From JAWKXU01 sp964468045 (GTDB lineage Bacteria > Pseudomonadota > Alphaproteobacteria > Sphingomonadales > Sphingomonadaceae), in contig CAYXTO010000014.1 of NCBI GenBank assembly GCA_964468045.1, positions 28,369 through 92,368 of the forward strand: 64,000 nucleotides of DNA. Direction: 5' to 3'. The notes below the pieces were generated by a model. It was not told the DNA's origin, ran no database searches, and saw nothing but the letters and a program-made list of their open reading frames with translations. Below, in pieces: positions 54,776-62,678 of this stretch. Positions within the stretch are counted from its first letter, which is position 1; each line of letters starts with the position of its first letter. The translations under genes and the position numbers were made by a program.

Positions 54776-55966
54776 ATGCTCAGGGTCTTCCACAATCGTC
54801 GGGAAACGGACGGTCACGGTGGTCCCCTGGCCCTGCTTGCTGGTGATGTCGAGGCGTCCGCGGTGGCGCTCCACAATATGCTTCACGATCGCGAGACCCA
54901 GCCCCGTTCCTCCGGCGGCCCGGCTGCGGCCGGGATCGGTGCGATAAAAACGCCTCGTCAGATGGGGAATATGCTCGGGCGAGATGCCTTCACCGCGATC
55001 TGTCACGGCGAGCCGGGCAAAGCCATTCTCATCCTTGTCCAGGACGACACTGACCTTTTCGCCGGGAGCCCCATATTTGAGCGCATTGTCCACGAGATTG
55101 CGCACAAGCTGCTCAATCTGTTGCCGGTCGCCGCGGATGTAAAGCGGAACACTGGACTTGACGATTTCGATCCGTGGCTTGTCTTCCGGCCTCCCGGCAT
55201 CCCGCGCCGCCTGGGCGCAAGTCCCATTAAGCTCAAGCCGCTCATTGGGCTGATCATGTTTTTCCGCTTCGACGCGTGACAGGGACATCAGATCGTCGAC
55301 CAAGCTCTCCAATCGGCGAGCCTCGTTCAAGACGATCTCGTAGAAACGGGACTGGGTCTTTTCGTCCACCTGCTGGCCGGAGTCCGCCAGGGTCTCCATG
55401 TAACCGATGATGGAAGCAAGCGGGGTTCGCAGCTCGTGGCTCGCATTGGCTACGAAATCGGTATGGGCACGGCTGATGTCGGCTTCGGCCGTGCGATTGA
55501 CGAGCTCGACCATCCAGTATCGCTCATCGACCGGATATCGACTGATTTGCCAGATGCTCCGAGGCCCCGTGAGACCGGCAATGGTCGCGCTTCCGCCCCC
55601 TTGCCGATCGAGCAGTTCCACCGCGGCAGGATGGCGCAAGGCCACCCGTGCATCCTGGCCCACCACGTGGGGCCCGAGCGCCTCTCTCGCGGCGGAATTG
55701 GCAATCAGGATGCGATTGCGGTCGAGCAATAGGAGAGGAAGGCCGGAATGCTCGATCAGGTCGCGCATATTGTCACGGCTGATCTTGACGCCGAGCCGTT
55801 CGGAACTTTGCGTGTGGGGCGGTGGCTGGGTGATCCAGAGGGTGGCGATCCAGAGGACGACCACCGCCAGAACAAGAAGCGGATCGCTTCCGGCGGCAAG
55901 CATGAAGCCGCCACTGGCAAGGGCCAGCATGATGCCGGGCCAAGGCAGAGGACGGCGCTCGTTCAT
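54767..55966 (-). CDS. phoR: phosphate regulon sensor histidine kinase PhoR
   Basis: 399 residues. Two N-terminal helices (PGIMLALASGGFMLAAG and LLVLAVVVLWIATLWIT), a PAS-like domain (LIEHSGLPLLLLDRNRILIANSAAREALG), phosphoacceptor His in FVANASHELRTPLASIIGYMETL, and ATP-binding motifs VRNLVDNALKYG, DRGEGISPEHI and GGTGLGLAIVKHIVERHRG. Start ATG 55964-55966; a TTG seven codons earlier is an alternative. A Pho-box-like repeat lies about 45 bases upstream. Confidence 0.95.
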   Translation of the reverse strand: MNERRPLPWPGIMLALASGGFMLAAGSDPLLVLAVVVLWIATLWITQPPPHTQSSERLGVKISRDNMRDLIEHSGLPLLLLDRNRILIANSAAREALGPHVVGQDARVALRHPAAVELLDRQGGGSATIAGLTGPRSIWQISRYPVDERYWMVELVNRTAEADISRAHTDFVANASHELRTPLASIIGYMETLADSGQQVDEKTQSRFYEIVLNEARRLESLVDDLMSLSRVEAEKHDQPNERLELNGTCAQAARDAGRPEDKPRIEIVKSSVPLYIRGDRQQIEQLVRNLVDNALKYGAPGEKVSVVLDKDENGFARLAVTDRGEGISPEHIPHLTRRFYRTDPGRSRAAGGTGLGLAIVKHIVERHRGRLDITSKQGQGTTVTVRFPTIVEDPEHLS

Positions 55967-56010
55967 CGCGAGCGCACTTAACGGCAAGGTTCTGGAAGGA
56001 CCAGCCTATT

Positions 56011-56027
56011 GTGACAGCTTGTGACAG
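56011..56027 (-). promoter_or_regulatory. Pho-box-like repeat upstream of phoR
   Basis: Minus-strand CTGTCAC-AAG-CTGTCAC: two perfect seven-base repeats but with a three-base spacer instead of four. Located 45 bases before the phoR start. The tight fit of both repeats suggests autoregulation by PhoB, though the spacing is one base short. Confidence 0.6.
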
Positions 56028-56154
56028 TGCCTGCGGAACCGCGCCATGCATTTGATGCCGCAAGGAGATCCGCCTGGTTCCCCGATCCGATCCAGCCTTG
56101 GTATTGCGGATGATGCGCCAATCGACACGCTCAGCAGAATGGAACCGTCACTCA

Positions 56155-56481
56155 CTATTCCTTGAGTGGCCAGATCTCGATGACCCCATGGGCTACCGCG
56201 CAGGGTGACTTGGCAGCCAGTGCGATTGCCTCGTCGAGGTCTTTCGCTTCCATGACCGAGAATCCGGCGATCGGCAAATCAGCGGATAGAAATGAACCGT
56301 CCTTGGTTCGAACACCGGTATCGTCAGGGTTTCGAACCTGGACAGGAGTTCCGGCAATGCCCATGACAACTCCGCGCTCCCGGAGATAGGCGTCGTGTTC
56401 ATGGGCGGCCTGCCGGACAGCCTCGGGCGTACGGTCATAGCCGGCCTGGTCGCCATATCCGATGGTTATGAACTTGGGCAT
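56155..56481 (-). CDS. YciI/DGPF-domain protein
   Basis: 108 residues of the ferredoxin-like YciI fold: MPKFITIGYGDQAGYDRTPEAVRQAAHEHDAYLRERG, then VRNPDDTGVRTKDGSFLSADLPIAGFSVMEAKDLDEAIALAAKSPCAVAHGVIEIWPL, the usual DGPF-type pattern seen next to ECF sigma factors. AAGGAGA lies seven bases before the ATG. It begins inside the 3' end of the response regulator gene. Function unknown; no sigma factor is adjacent here. Confidence 0.82.
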   Translation of the reverse strand: MPKFITIGYGDQAGYDRTPEAVRQAAHEHDAYLRERGVVMGIAGTPVQVRNPDDTGVRTKDGSFLSADLPIAGFSVMEAKDLDEAIALAAKSPCAVAHGVIEIWPLKE

Positions 56482-56995
56482 GGAGTGTCTCCTTCGCCAG
56501 GAAAATGAGGAAAGCTTCTTCCCGTTCCGATGCCGCGCCAGCCATCCACCAGAGTGCGACATTCAAACCGATGCCACGGTCGGTTGCGCAGCCTTCGGAA
56601 CTGTCCTCAAGGGTGACATCAATCTGAGTACAGGATTCAAACGAAGCGCAAGTTTTCTTGATCACCCTATGCGAAGAGCGGCGAAGATCTGCCGCTCGAA
56701 ACGGTTTCTTGATTATTTCGGCATGGGGGATTGCGGCTTTCACGAGAAACTCATCCACCGTGATAGCGATGCTCGGAGTAGATTTATCGGGGCAAATTTC
56801 TTGCACCGCAGCCAAGCCTGATCCATCCGCCAGCAAGTCGAAGGTTATCAGATCAGGCCTGTGTGCCCTTGCAAACCGAAGGGCAGCGGACCCCGAGACG
56901 GCGATCTCGGCACACCCATACCCGCAGAACTGCAATTCATCCTGAATAGCCATAGCTATCAGAATTTGATCTTCAATGATTAGAACCCGCTTCAT
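56435..56995 (-). CDS. response regulator with unassigned C-terminal tail
   Basis: 186 residues. Residues 1-115 form a receiver domain (RVLIIEDQILIAMAIQDEL, phosphoacceptor Asp in PDLITFDLLADGSG, AIT, and the Lys in EIIKKPFRAADL). The tail of about 70 residues matches no output domain I know. Start ATG 56993-56995 has AAAGGG before it; the frame also has a GTG two codons earlier. The last 47 bases overlap the YciI gene out of frame on the same strand. Confidence 0.75.
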   Translation of the reverse strand: MKRVLIIEDQILIAMAIQDELQFCGYGCAEIAVSGSAALRFARAHRPDLITFDLLADGSGLAAVQEICPDKSTPSIAITVDEFLVKAAIPHAEIIKKPFRAADLRRSSHRVIKKTCASFESCTQIDVTLEDSSEGCATDRGIGLNVALWWMAGAASEREEAFLIFLAKETLHAQVHNHRIWRPGRL

Positions 56996-57477
56996 GCTCA
57001 CCCTTTCTTGGGGGAGCGCAAGGTCTCTCAGTCGTCGACATCCAAGAGCTTGGCCGACAATGATTCGTTTATAGCATTAAAATTCCCAAACTCCGGCATC
57101 AATTCTATCTGCGGAGAATATTTGCAGGTAGCCTGCCCTTGGGATCTTGTGCTGTGCCGATCAAATGCTGCTCGAGTGGCGAGCCTTCATTTCGACACCT
57201 TCCGCCAGCACGATATCCGTTGCTCTCGGCATGCCGATGGATCTCTTCCGGCTTGTGCTTCCTCCGATTTCATTCCGCCTTCCTGGCAAAATCTTCTGGC
57301 TTTGGGCTGCTCGGAAGGGATTGGAGCAGAGGGAAGCCTTTGATAGATTGATATGTTAAGTGACACGTATCAACGCCGGGCGATCGCTATTTGAGCATCG
57401 CGCGAACGAGACAATGGGATACCATCTGACCAGAGGCTCCAAATCCACAACTTGATTTGGACTTGGGAGAGGCTGAA
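56996..57477. other. long intergenic region between divergent response regulators
   Basis: About 480 bases, lower in GC than the neighbours. Three short open frames overlap on the plus strand near 57139-57359, none with a convincing family, codon pattern or ribosome-binding site. It must contain promoters for the genes on both sides, but I recognise no operator. Confidence 0.5.
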
Positions 57478-57876
57478 ATGAGCGATCATGGAGTTGCAGA
57501 AGATGCGCCCGGGAACAGCCAACTTCGAATCCTTGTCGTGGATGACGATGCTCTTCTCCTGCACTATTTGTCAGACCTGATAGAAGATTTGGGACATATC
57601 GCCGTTTGCGCATCCTCTGGAGCGGACGCACTATCCTTGCTGACGAGCGAACCGCGTGTCGATCTCGTCATCACCGATCAATCCATGCCCGAAATGAAGG
57701 GCACGGAGCTTGCTGTGGAAATGAGGAAACGCAATCCCACGCTTCCGATTGTGCTCTCTTCGGGCTATGGGGAAGGCGTTCGCGATGGTATTGAGCTTCC
57801 CTGCCTTGCGAAGCCTTTTACTATTGCCAAGCTGGAAAAGGTGATCGCCACGGCTTCTGGCACGTCTCGGGAATAA
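57478..57876 (+). CDS. single-domain response regulator
   Basis: 132 residues: a CheY-like receiver with ILVVDDDALLLHYLSDLIEDLG, phosphoacceptor Asp in VDLVITDQSMPEMKGTEL, Ser in VLSSGYG and Lys in CLAKPFTIAKLEKVI. No output domain, so it acts by protein contact or phosphotransfer. GAGAGG precedes ATG 57478. The hybrid kinase gene starts 41 bases later; its own receiver closely resembles this type, so the two probably work in one pathway. Confidence 0.88.
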   Translation: MSDHGVAEDAPGNSQLRILVVDDDALLLHYLSDLIEDLGHIAVCASSGADALSLLTSEPRVDLVITDQSMPEMKGTELAVEMRKRNPTLPIVLSSGYGEGVRDGIELPCLAKPFTIAKLEKVIATASGTSRE

Positions 57877-57917
57877 AAATTCCGCCATTATAAAGCAAAA
57901 GAAGCAGCAGGGGGGCA

Positions 57918-59816
57918 TTGCATACCGTGGAACAGTCAGTTGCCAAGGGTGACAATGATAGACGCAACGGACGTTCTTCCTTCTTTCTGCTTACTTTAGG
58001 GGCACTGGTTCTGGCCTTGCTGCTCTTGGGGGCATTCTATCTCAGTGAACAGCAACGAAAAAGTGAAGAATGGGTCAGGCACACCCTGAGCGTGGAGCAT
58101 CGCATCACGCAAGTCTGGTCAGCCGTTCAATCGGCCGAGACGCGGCAACGAGCCTATCTTATCACCAGGCAACAGCCATATCTGGAGAGGTATCGTGAAT
58201 CTCTAAGCTTGGTATCCGAGCAGATAGCGCAATTGGCGACTGAAGTTAGCGATAACCCTGTTCAGAAGCTTTCGTTGGAGGGGCTTAAACCGCAGCTCAC
58301 AGGCCGGCTTGATAGCCTCAATTTGGGTATCGAAAAACTTCATGCCAGCGGTTTTGCCGCCGCAGCCGAGCATACGGCAAGCGGAGCAGGCTCTGCCTAT
58401 ATGGAGGGGGTTCGGAAAGCTCTCGATGAAGTTCGATCGGAGGAAAGCCGGCTATTGAGCGAAAGGCAGAGCAACGCGGCTCGGTTGCGCACTGCGTTGC
58501 AGGTTGCATTGGGCCTTGGTTTCCTCGGGCTCATTGCGCTTATGGCTTACACCATTCGTGAATCCAATCTCCGCTTTCAGGCGCTGGAGAAGGGCCGGGA
58601 TGAGCTTGATAGAGCCTATGGCCAGCTCCGCGGTGAAATGGATCATAGAGAACAGCTGGAGAGCCAGATTCGGCAGCTCCATAAAATGGAAGCGATCGGG
58701 CAGTTGACCGGCGGCATCGCGCATGACTTCAACAACATGCTCTCGGTCATCATTGGAAGCATCGAACTTGCCGCCCGGCGGCTCACCAGCAAGCCCGACA
58801 AAGCCGCCGCGGCTCTCAAAACCGCGCACGAAGGTGCGGAGCGCGCGGCATCCCTGACCGCCCGCCTGCTGGCCTTCGCGCGCCGGACCCCGCTTACTCC
58901 ATCGGTGGTCGATCCTAACAAGCTGGTCAGGAACATGTCCGAGCTGCTGCGTCGCACGATAGGCGAACCAATCGCCATCGAGACGGTCCTGACAGGCGGG
59001 GTATGGCAGACCGAGATCGATGCGCACCAGCTCGAGAACGCCATCCTCAACCTCTGCGTCAATGCGCGGGACGCCATGCCAAACGGCGGGAAGCTCACGA
59101 TCGAGACCTCCAATGCCTTTCTCGATGAGAATTACGCGGCCGCCCACACCGAAGTGACGGCGGGCCAATATGTGCTGATCTCGATAACGGACAACGGCTC
59201 CGGCATGCCGCCGGAGGTGATCGCAAAAGCCTTCGACCCGTTTTTCACTACAAAGGAGACCGGCAAGGGAACCGGCCTGGGGCTGAGCCAGGTCTTTGGT
59301 TTCGTCAAGCAGTCCGGCGGTCACATCAAGATCTACTCCGAGATCGGGGAAGGCACCTCGGTAAAGCTCTATCTGCGTCGCAGCTTCCGGGCGGATGCGG
59401 CCGATCAGCCAGCGTCCGCCGGGCCGCAATGGCAGCATGCGCCCCTCGATGCACTGGTCCTGCTGGTTGAAGACGATGAGCAGGTCCGCAACCTTACGCA
59501 TGAAATTCTCATCGAACTGGGTTGTCGCGTGGTTACGGCCACGAATGGCGAGGAAGGGCTCGAAAAGCTTCGGCAGGCCGGTCGCGTCGATCTCCTGCTT
59601 ACGGATATCGTCATGCCCGGCATGAGCGGTCGTCAACTGGCGGACAAGGCGAAGGCCGAGCAGGAGGATATTCGGGTGCTTTACATGACCGGATACACGC
59701 GCAACGCCATCGTCCATAATGGCGTGGTCGATCCCGGCGTGAATTTCATTCAAAAGCCCTTCGGCCCCGATCAACTGGCCCAGCGCCTGAGCGAGGTTCT
59801 GGCAAAAGACCCTTGA
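57918..59816 (+). CDS. CHASE3 hybrid sensor histidine kinase
   Basis: 632 residues. Two membrane helices (FFLLTLGALVLALLLLGAFYL and TALQVALGLGFLGLIALMAYTI) flank a periplasmic CHASE3 domain (about 45-205, with AETRQRAYLITRQQPYLERYRESL). Then a coiled coil, HisKA with phosphoacceptor His in GGIAHDFNNMLSVI, ATP-binding LCVNARDAMPNGG, DNGSGMPPEV and TGKGTGLGLSQVFGF, and a C-terminal receiver with Asp in VDLLLTDIVMPGMSG. The start appears to be TTG with AGGGGGG just upstream. Input signal unknown. Confidence 0.92.
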   Translation: MHTVEQSVAKGDNDRRNGRSSFFLLTLGALVLALLLLGAFYLSEQQRKSEEWVRHTLSVEHRITQVWSAVQSAETRQRAYLITRQQPYLERYRESLSLVSEQIAQLATEVSDNPVQKLSLEGLKPQLTGRLDSLNLGIEKLHASGFAAAAEHTASGAGSAYMEGVRKALDEVRSEESRLLSERQSNAARLRTALQVALGLGFLGLIALMAYTIRESNLRFQALEKGRDELDRAYGQLRGEMDHREQLESQIRQLHKMEAIGQLTGGIAHDFNNMLSVIIGSIELAARRLTSKPDKAAAALKTAHEGAERAASLTARLLAFARRTPLTPSVVDPNKLVRNMSELLRRTIGEPIAIETVLTGGVWQTEIDAHQLENAILNLCVNARDAMPNGGKLTIETSNAFLDENYAAAHTEVTAGQYVLISITDNGSGMPPEVIAKAFDPFFTTKETGKGTGLGLSQVFGFVKQSGGHIKIYSEIGEGTSVKLYLRRSFRADAADQPASAGPQWQHAPLDALVLLVEDDEQVRNLTHEILIELGCRVVTATNGEEGLEKLRQAGRVDLLLTDIVMPGMSGRQLADKAKAEQEDIRVLYMTGYTRNAIVHNGVVDPGVNFIQKPFGPDQLAQRLSEVLAKDP

Positions 59817-59934
59817 TGAAGAGACATCTGAATCGCCTGCGCGCTACCCGATCGACGAAGCAGAGCAATCTAACCGGGATTAGATTTGCTGAATCTGGCT
59901 GAGGGCTGGCCCTAGAAGGGCAAACCCCGTTGGC

Positions 59935-60195
59935 TCAGCTGATCCAGGCGTTTGCCTGGCCGGTGATCGCCAGGATCTGCATAGCCAGGGTAGCGAGCAA
60001 TCCAACGCTGAAAATAACCAATCCTATTTTCACCGCGCGCCGGGAAGCGCGCGGGCGCTTGGGCGAGGGCACCAGATCGGCTTTCCCCGCAAAGGTTCGG
60101 GAAAATGCCGTGAGATGCAACAGCAACCATAGCCCTGCTACCAGGGTGGTGAATATTGCGATCGCGAATAACGCGGAAAAGAGCCAGAGCGGCAT
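59935..60195 (-). CDS. small two-helix membrane protein
   Basis: 86 residues. Helix 1 PLWLFSALFAIAIFTTLVAGLWLLLHL and helix 2 IGLVIFSVGLLATLAMQILAI, joined by a basic segment (SPKRPRASRRAVK). ATG 60193-60195 has GAGGTGA before it, better than the GTG three codons earlier. Function unknown. Divergent from the NirK unit across a region with a long palindrome. Confidence 0.65.
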   Translation of the reverse strand: MPLWLFSALFAIAIFTTLVAGLWLLLHLTAFSRTFAGKADLVPSPKRPRASRRAVKIGLVIFSVGLLATLAMQILAITGQANAWIS

Positions 60196-60356
60196 AAAAA
60201 TCACCTCGCACGATGTTGGTGGTCCGAATAAGACACGCGTGAGAACTTCCTTTGTTCCCGCGCTGTGGCGAACTGCCGATCAGATCTGATGGAAACGCCT
60301 GGTCCTTTGGCTTGCCGGTCAAGGGGCGTGCCTTCAGACCTCCTTTCACGCAATTT

Positions 60357-60400
60357 CCTAACAGAAATATTGCGCTTTAAGCGCAAATTATTTCGTTAGG
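60357..60400. promoter_or_regulatory. 44-bp imperfect palindrome upstream of the NirK unit
   Basis: Outer arms CCTAAC (60357-60362) and GTTAGG (60395-60400), middle arms GAAATA and TATTTC, and a core TTGCGCTT-T-AAGCGCAA with eight-base perfect arms around a central T. The 11-1-11 shape resembles NsrR/Rrf2-type sites more than Fnr sites, because the core spacing does not fit TTGNN-N4-NNCAA. It lies about 60 bases before the multicopper oxidase start, in the divergent promoter region. Confidence 0.6.
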
Positions 60401-60457
60401 TGAACGGCTCACATTTCCATAGAAATTATGCAATCAATATACATCTTATAGGGATGC

Positions 60458-61552
60458 ATGATGCCGAATTTCACGCGACGCCATGCCGTGCTTACGGGTT
60501 TGGGGGCAGCAGCAGCGGTTCCGGTGCTGGGCGCCGTAGCATCGCAAGCAGCCGCAAAAGGCAATACCAGCGGCAAGGCTCGATCGGGCGCCGCTCAGCA
60601 CAAGTTCGAGATGAATATCGAAGAAACGCGCATCACGCTTGTCGGCCAGCAGACTTTTCAGACCTTCGCCTTCGGCGGGCAGGTCCCCGCTCCGCTGTTT
60701 CATGTCAGGGAAGGGGATCATGTCGAGGTTGTTCTCAACAATTTGACGACGCTTCCCCACACGATTCACTGGCATGGCCTGCTGCAGCGCGGGACCTGGG
60801 AAATGGACGGCGTGCCCGACATGACCCAGGTCGGCATCCAGCCGGGCGACAGCTTCACCTACAAGTTCGTTGCCGAGCCGGCGGGCACCATGTGGTATCA
60901 TTGTCATGTCAACGTGAACGAGCATGTCGCAACGCGTGGCATGTGGGGGCCGTTCATCATCGATCCGGTCAAGCCGACGCCGCTGGAACGCGAAGTGACC
61001 GGCGACTATATCCTGATGTTCTCCGAATGGGCGTCGTCCTGGGCCGACAAGCTCGGGCAGGGCGGCGTTCCGGGCGACGTTTTCGATTATTTCACGATCA
61101 ACGGCAAATCCTTCCCGGAAACCCAGCCGATCCGCGTGAAGGAGGGCGACGTCATCCGCCTGCGCATGTTCGGGGCGGGCGGCGGCTTCCACTCGATCCA
61201 CATCCATGGCCACGTCTTCCAGATCGCGTTCAAGGACGGGCATGCGCTTCCCGCACCGATCAATGCCGACACGGTGCTGGTCGGGCCGGGCGAACGCTAC
61301 GACATCATCCTGCGCTGCGACAATCCGGGCCGCTGGATGATCCACGATCATATCGATCATCACACCATGAACGGCCATACGCCGCATGGCGGCGTGATGA
61401 CGGTCATCGAATATGACGGGATACCGCGCGACCAGTCCTATTACCACTGGGCGCACAAGGAGTTCGTCCCGGACTTCTATTACGAGCAGAGCCTCAAGAA
61501 GCCCCACGGGATTTATCCGAACCCGAATTTCAAAGGCGTTCCGGTTGCCTGA
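60458..61552 (+). CDS. Tat-exported two-domain multicopper oxidase (NcgA-like)
   Basis: 364 residues. Tat signal TRRHAVLTGLGAAAAVPVLG. Copper ligands in domain 1: HTIHWHG (101-107) and WYHCH with Cys149, His156 and Met162 (type 1 site). Domain 2 has HSIHIHGH (245-252) and HDHIDHH (296-302), where the Cys usual in three-domain laccases is Asp297. So this is a two-domain (small laccase-like) enzyme with type 1 copper in domain 1. In Nitrosomonas the matching ncgA gene stands before two cytochromes and nirK, as here. AGGG precedes the ATG. Confidence 0.85.
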   Translation: MMPNFTRRHAVLTGLGAAAAVPVLGAVASQAAAKGNTSGKARSGAAQHKFEMNIEETRITLVGQQTFQTFAFGGQVPAPLFHVREGDHVEVVLNNLTTLPHTIHWHGLLQRGTWEMDGVPDMTQVGIQPGDSFTYKFVAEPAGTMWYHCHVNVNEHVATRGMWGPFIIDPVKPTPLEREVTGDYILMFSEWASSWADKLGQGGVPGDVFDYFTINGKSFPETQPIRVKEGDVIRLRMFGAGGGFHSIHIHGHVFQIAFKDGHALPAPINADTVLVGPGERYDIILRCDNPGRWMIHDHIDHHTMNGHTPHGGVMTVIEYDGIPRDQSYYHWAHKEFVPDFYYEQSLKKPHGIYPNPNFKGVPVA

Positions 61553-61563
61553 GGAGGCATGAC

Positions 61564-62262
61564 ATGAAGGCTCCCGTCATCATCGCCACCTGCACGGGCC
61601 TGGCGGTTCTCGCGCTGGCGGCACGGCCCGCAGCCGTGGAAGCGCAGGGCACGAGTTCGGAGCTGGCTACGCAGTGTACCTCCTGCCATGCGCTGACCAG
61701 GCCCGCCGATACCACGGTCGAGCATCTTTGGAGCCGCAAGGGCCCCGATCTCTGGTATGCGGGAGACAAGTTCAACCGGGACTGGCTGGTCGGCTGGTTG
61801 CAGAATCCCACGACTATCCGGCCCGGCGGCGTCATGTGGTTCAAGCACGCCAAGGCGGGTGAGCCGCGCGACATCATCGATACGGCAGCCGTCGAAAAGC
61901 ATCCGAAAGTGGATACCGCCACGGCGGAGCGGCTGGCGGATGCCTTGCTTCAGTTGAAGAGCGGTCTGGTGCCCGAAGGCGCCTTCAAGCCCGAGGCCGC
62001 CAATATGACCATGGGCAAGCTGGCGTTCGGCAAGCTGCGCGGCTGCGTCGCGTGCCATCAGGACCAGCCGGGGCAGGGCGGCCTGTCGGGTCCGCAGCTT
62101 TACGATGCGGGCCAGCGTCTGAAGCCGGATTATGTCCTGAGCTATACGAAGGATCCGCAGCAGTTCGATCCGCATGTCTGGATGCCGACTCTGACGCTGT
62201 CGGAGCCCGATCTCCAGCGTCTCACCGGCTACATCGTGTCTCTTGGAAAGGAGAGCAAATGA
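61564..62262 (+). CDS. dihaem cytochrome c (NcgB/C-like)
   Basis: 232 residues with a signal peptide (VIIATCTGLAVLALAARPAAVEA). Two haem-binding motifs: CTSCH (38-42) and CVACH (161-165), so it is dihaem. Second half ends MPTLTLSEPDLQRLTGYIVSL, a usual cytochrome c end with axial Met. It starts 11 bases after the multicopper oxidase and overlaps the next cytochrome start (ATGA). Probably passes electrons to NirK or the oxidase in the periplasm. Confidence 0.88.
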   Translation: MKAPVIIATCTGLAVLALAARPAAVEAQGTSSELATQCTSCHALTRPADTTVEHLWSRKGPDLWYAGDKFNRDWLVGWLQNPTTIRPGGVMWFKHAKAGEPRDIIDTAAVEKHPKVDTATAERLADALLQLKSGLVPEGAFKPEAANMTMGKLAFGKLRGCVACHQDQPGQGGLSGPQLYDAGQRLKPDYVLSYTKDPQQFDPHVWMPTLTLSEPDLQRLTGYIVSLGKESK

Positions 62263-62651
62263 TGTTGCGCTATGGATTGGCCGCGCTCGGCCTGATCGCG
62301 CTCGGTACCGGGGCCGCCATGCACCAGCCGGCCTCGGCAGCAGGCGAAAGTCCCAGGATCCAGGCGTCCGCCCATCTCTACGACACCTATTGCGCCCAGT
62401 GCCACGGGGTTCAGCGCAACGGCAAGGGTGTCAACACCGTGGGTCTGTCGGTCCAGCCGCGGGACCATAGCGATACCGTCGCGATGTCCTCTCTCCCGCG
62501 TGACCAGATGATCAAGGCCATCGCCGACGGTGGCGCTTCCGTCAACAAGTCGGCGCTCATGCCTGCGTGGTCGGCGGTCCTCACCAGGGAACAGATCGAG
62601 GACATGGCCGACTATCTGATCCATGTCTGCAAATGCGACACGGCAAAGTGA
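62259..62651 (+). CDS. monohaem cytochrome c (NcgB/C-like)
   Basis: 130 residues. Signal peptide ending ASA, one haem motif CAQCH (45-49), axial Met in ALMPAWSAVLTREQIEDMADYLI. The C terminus carries an unusual CKC. AAGGAGAG precedes the ATGATG start, which overlaps the stop of the dihaem gene. 27 bases before nirK. Confidence 0.88.
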   Translation: MMLRYGLAALGLIALGTGAAMHQPASAAGESPRIQASAHLYDTYCAQCHGVQRNGKGVNTVGLSVQPRDHSDTVAMSSLPRDQMIKAIADGGASVNKSALMPAWSAVLTREQIEDMADYLIHVCKCDTAK

Positions 62652-62678
62652 ACAGATCAGCCAACAGGGGGATAAACC

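Noticed and set aside
60370..60386. Fnr/NnrR box in the palindrome core
   Set aside because: TTGCG and CGCAA are seven bases apart, whereas Fnr-type sites need four; described instead as an Rrf2-like palindrome.
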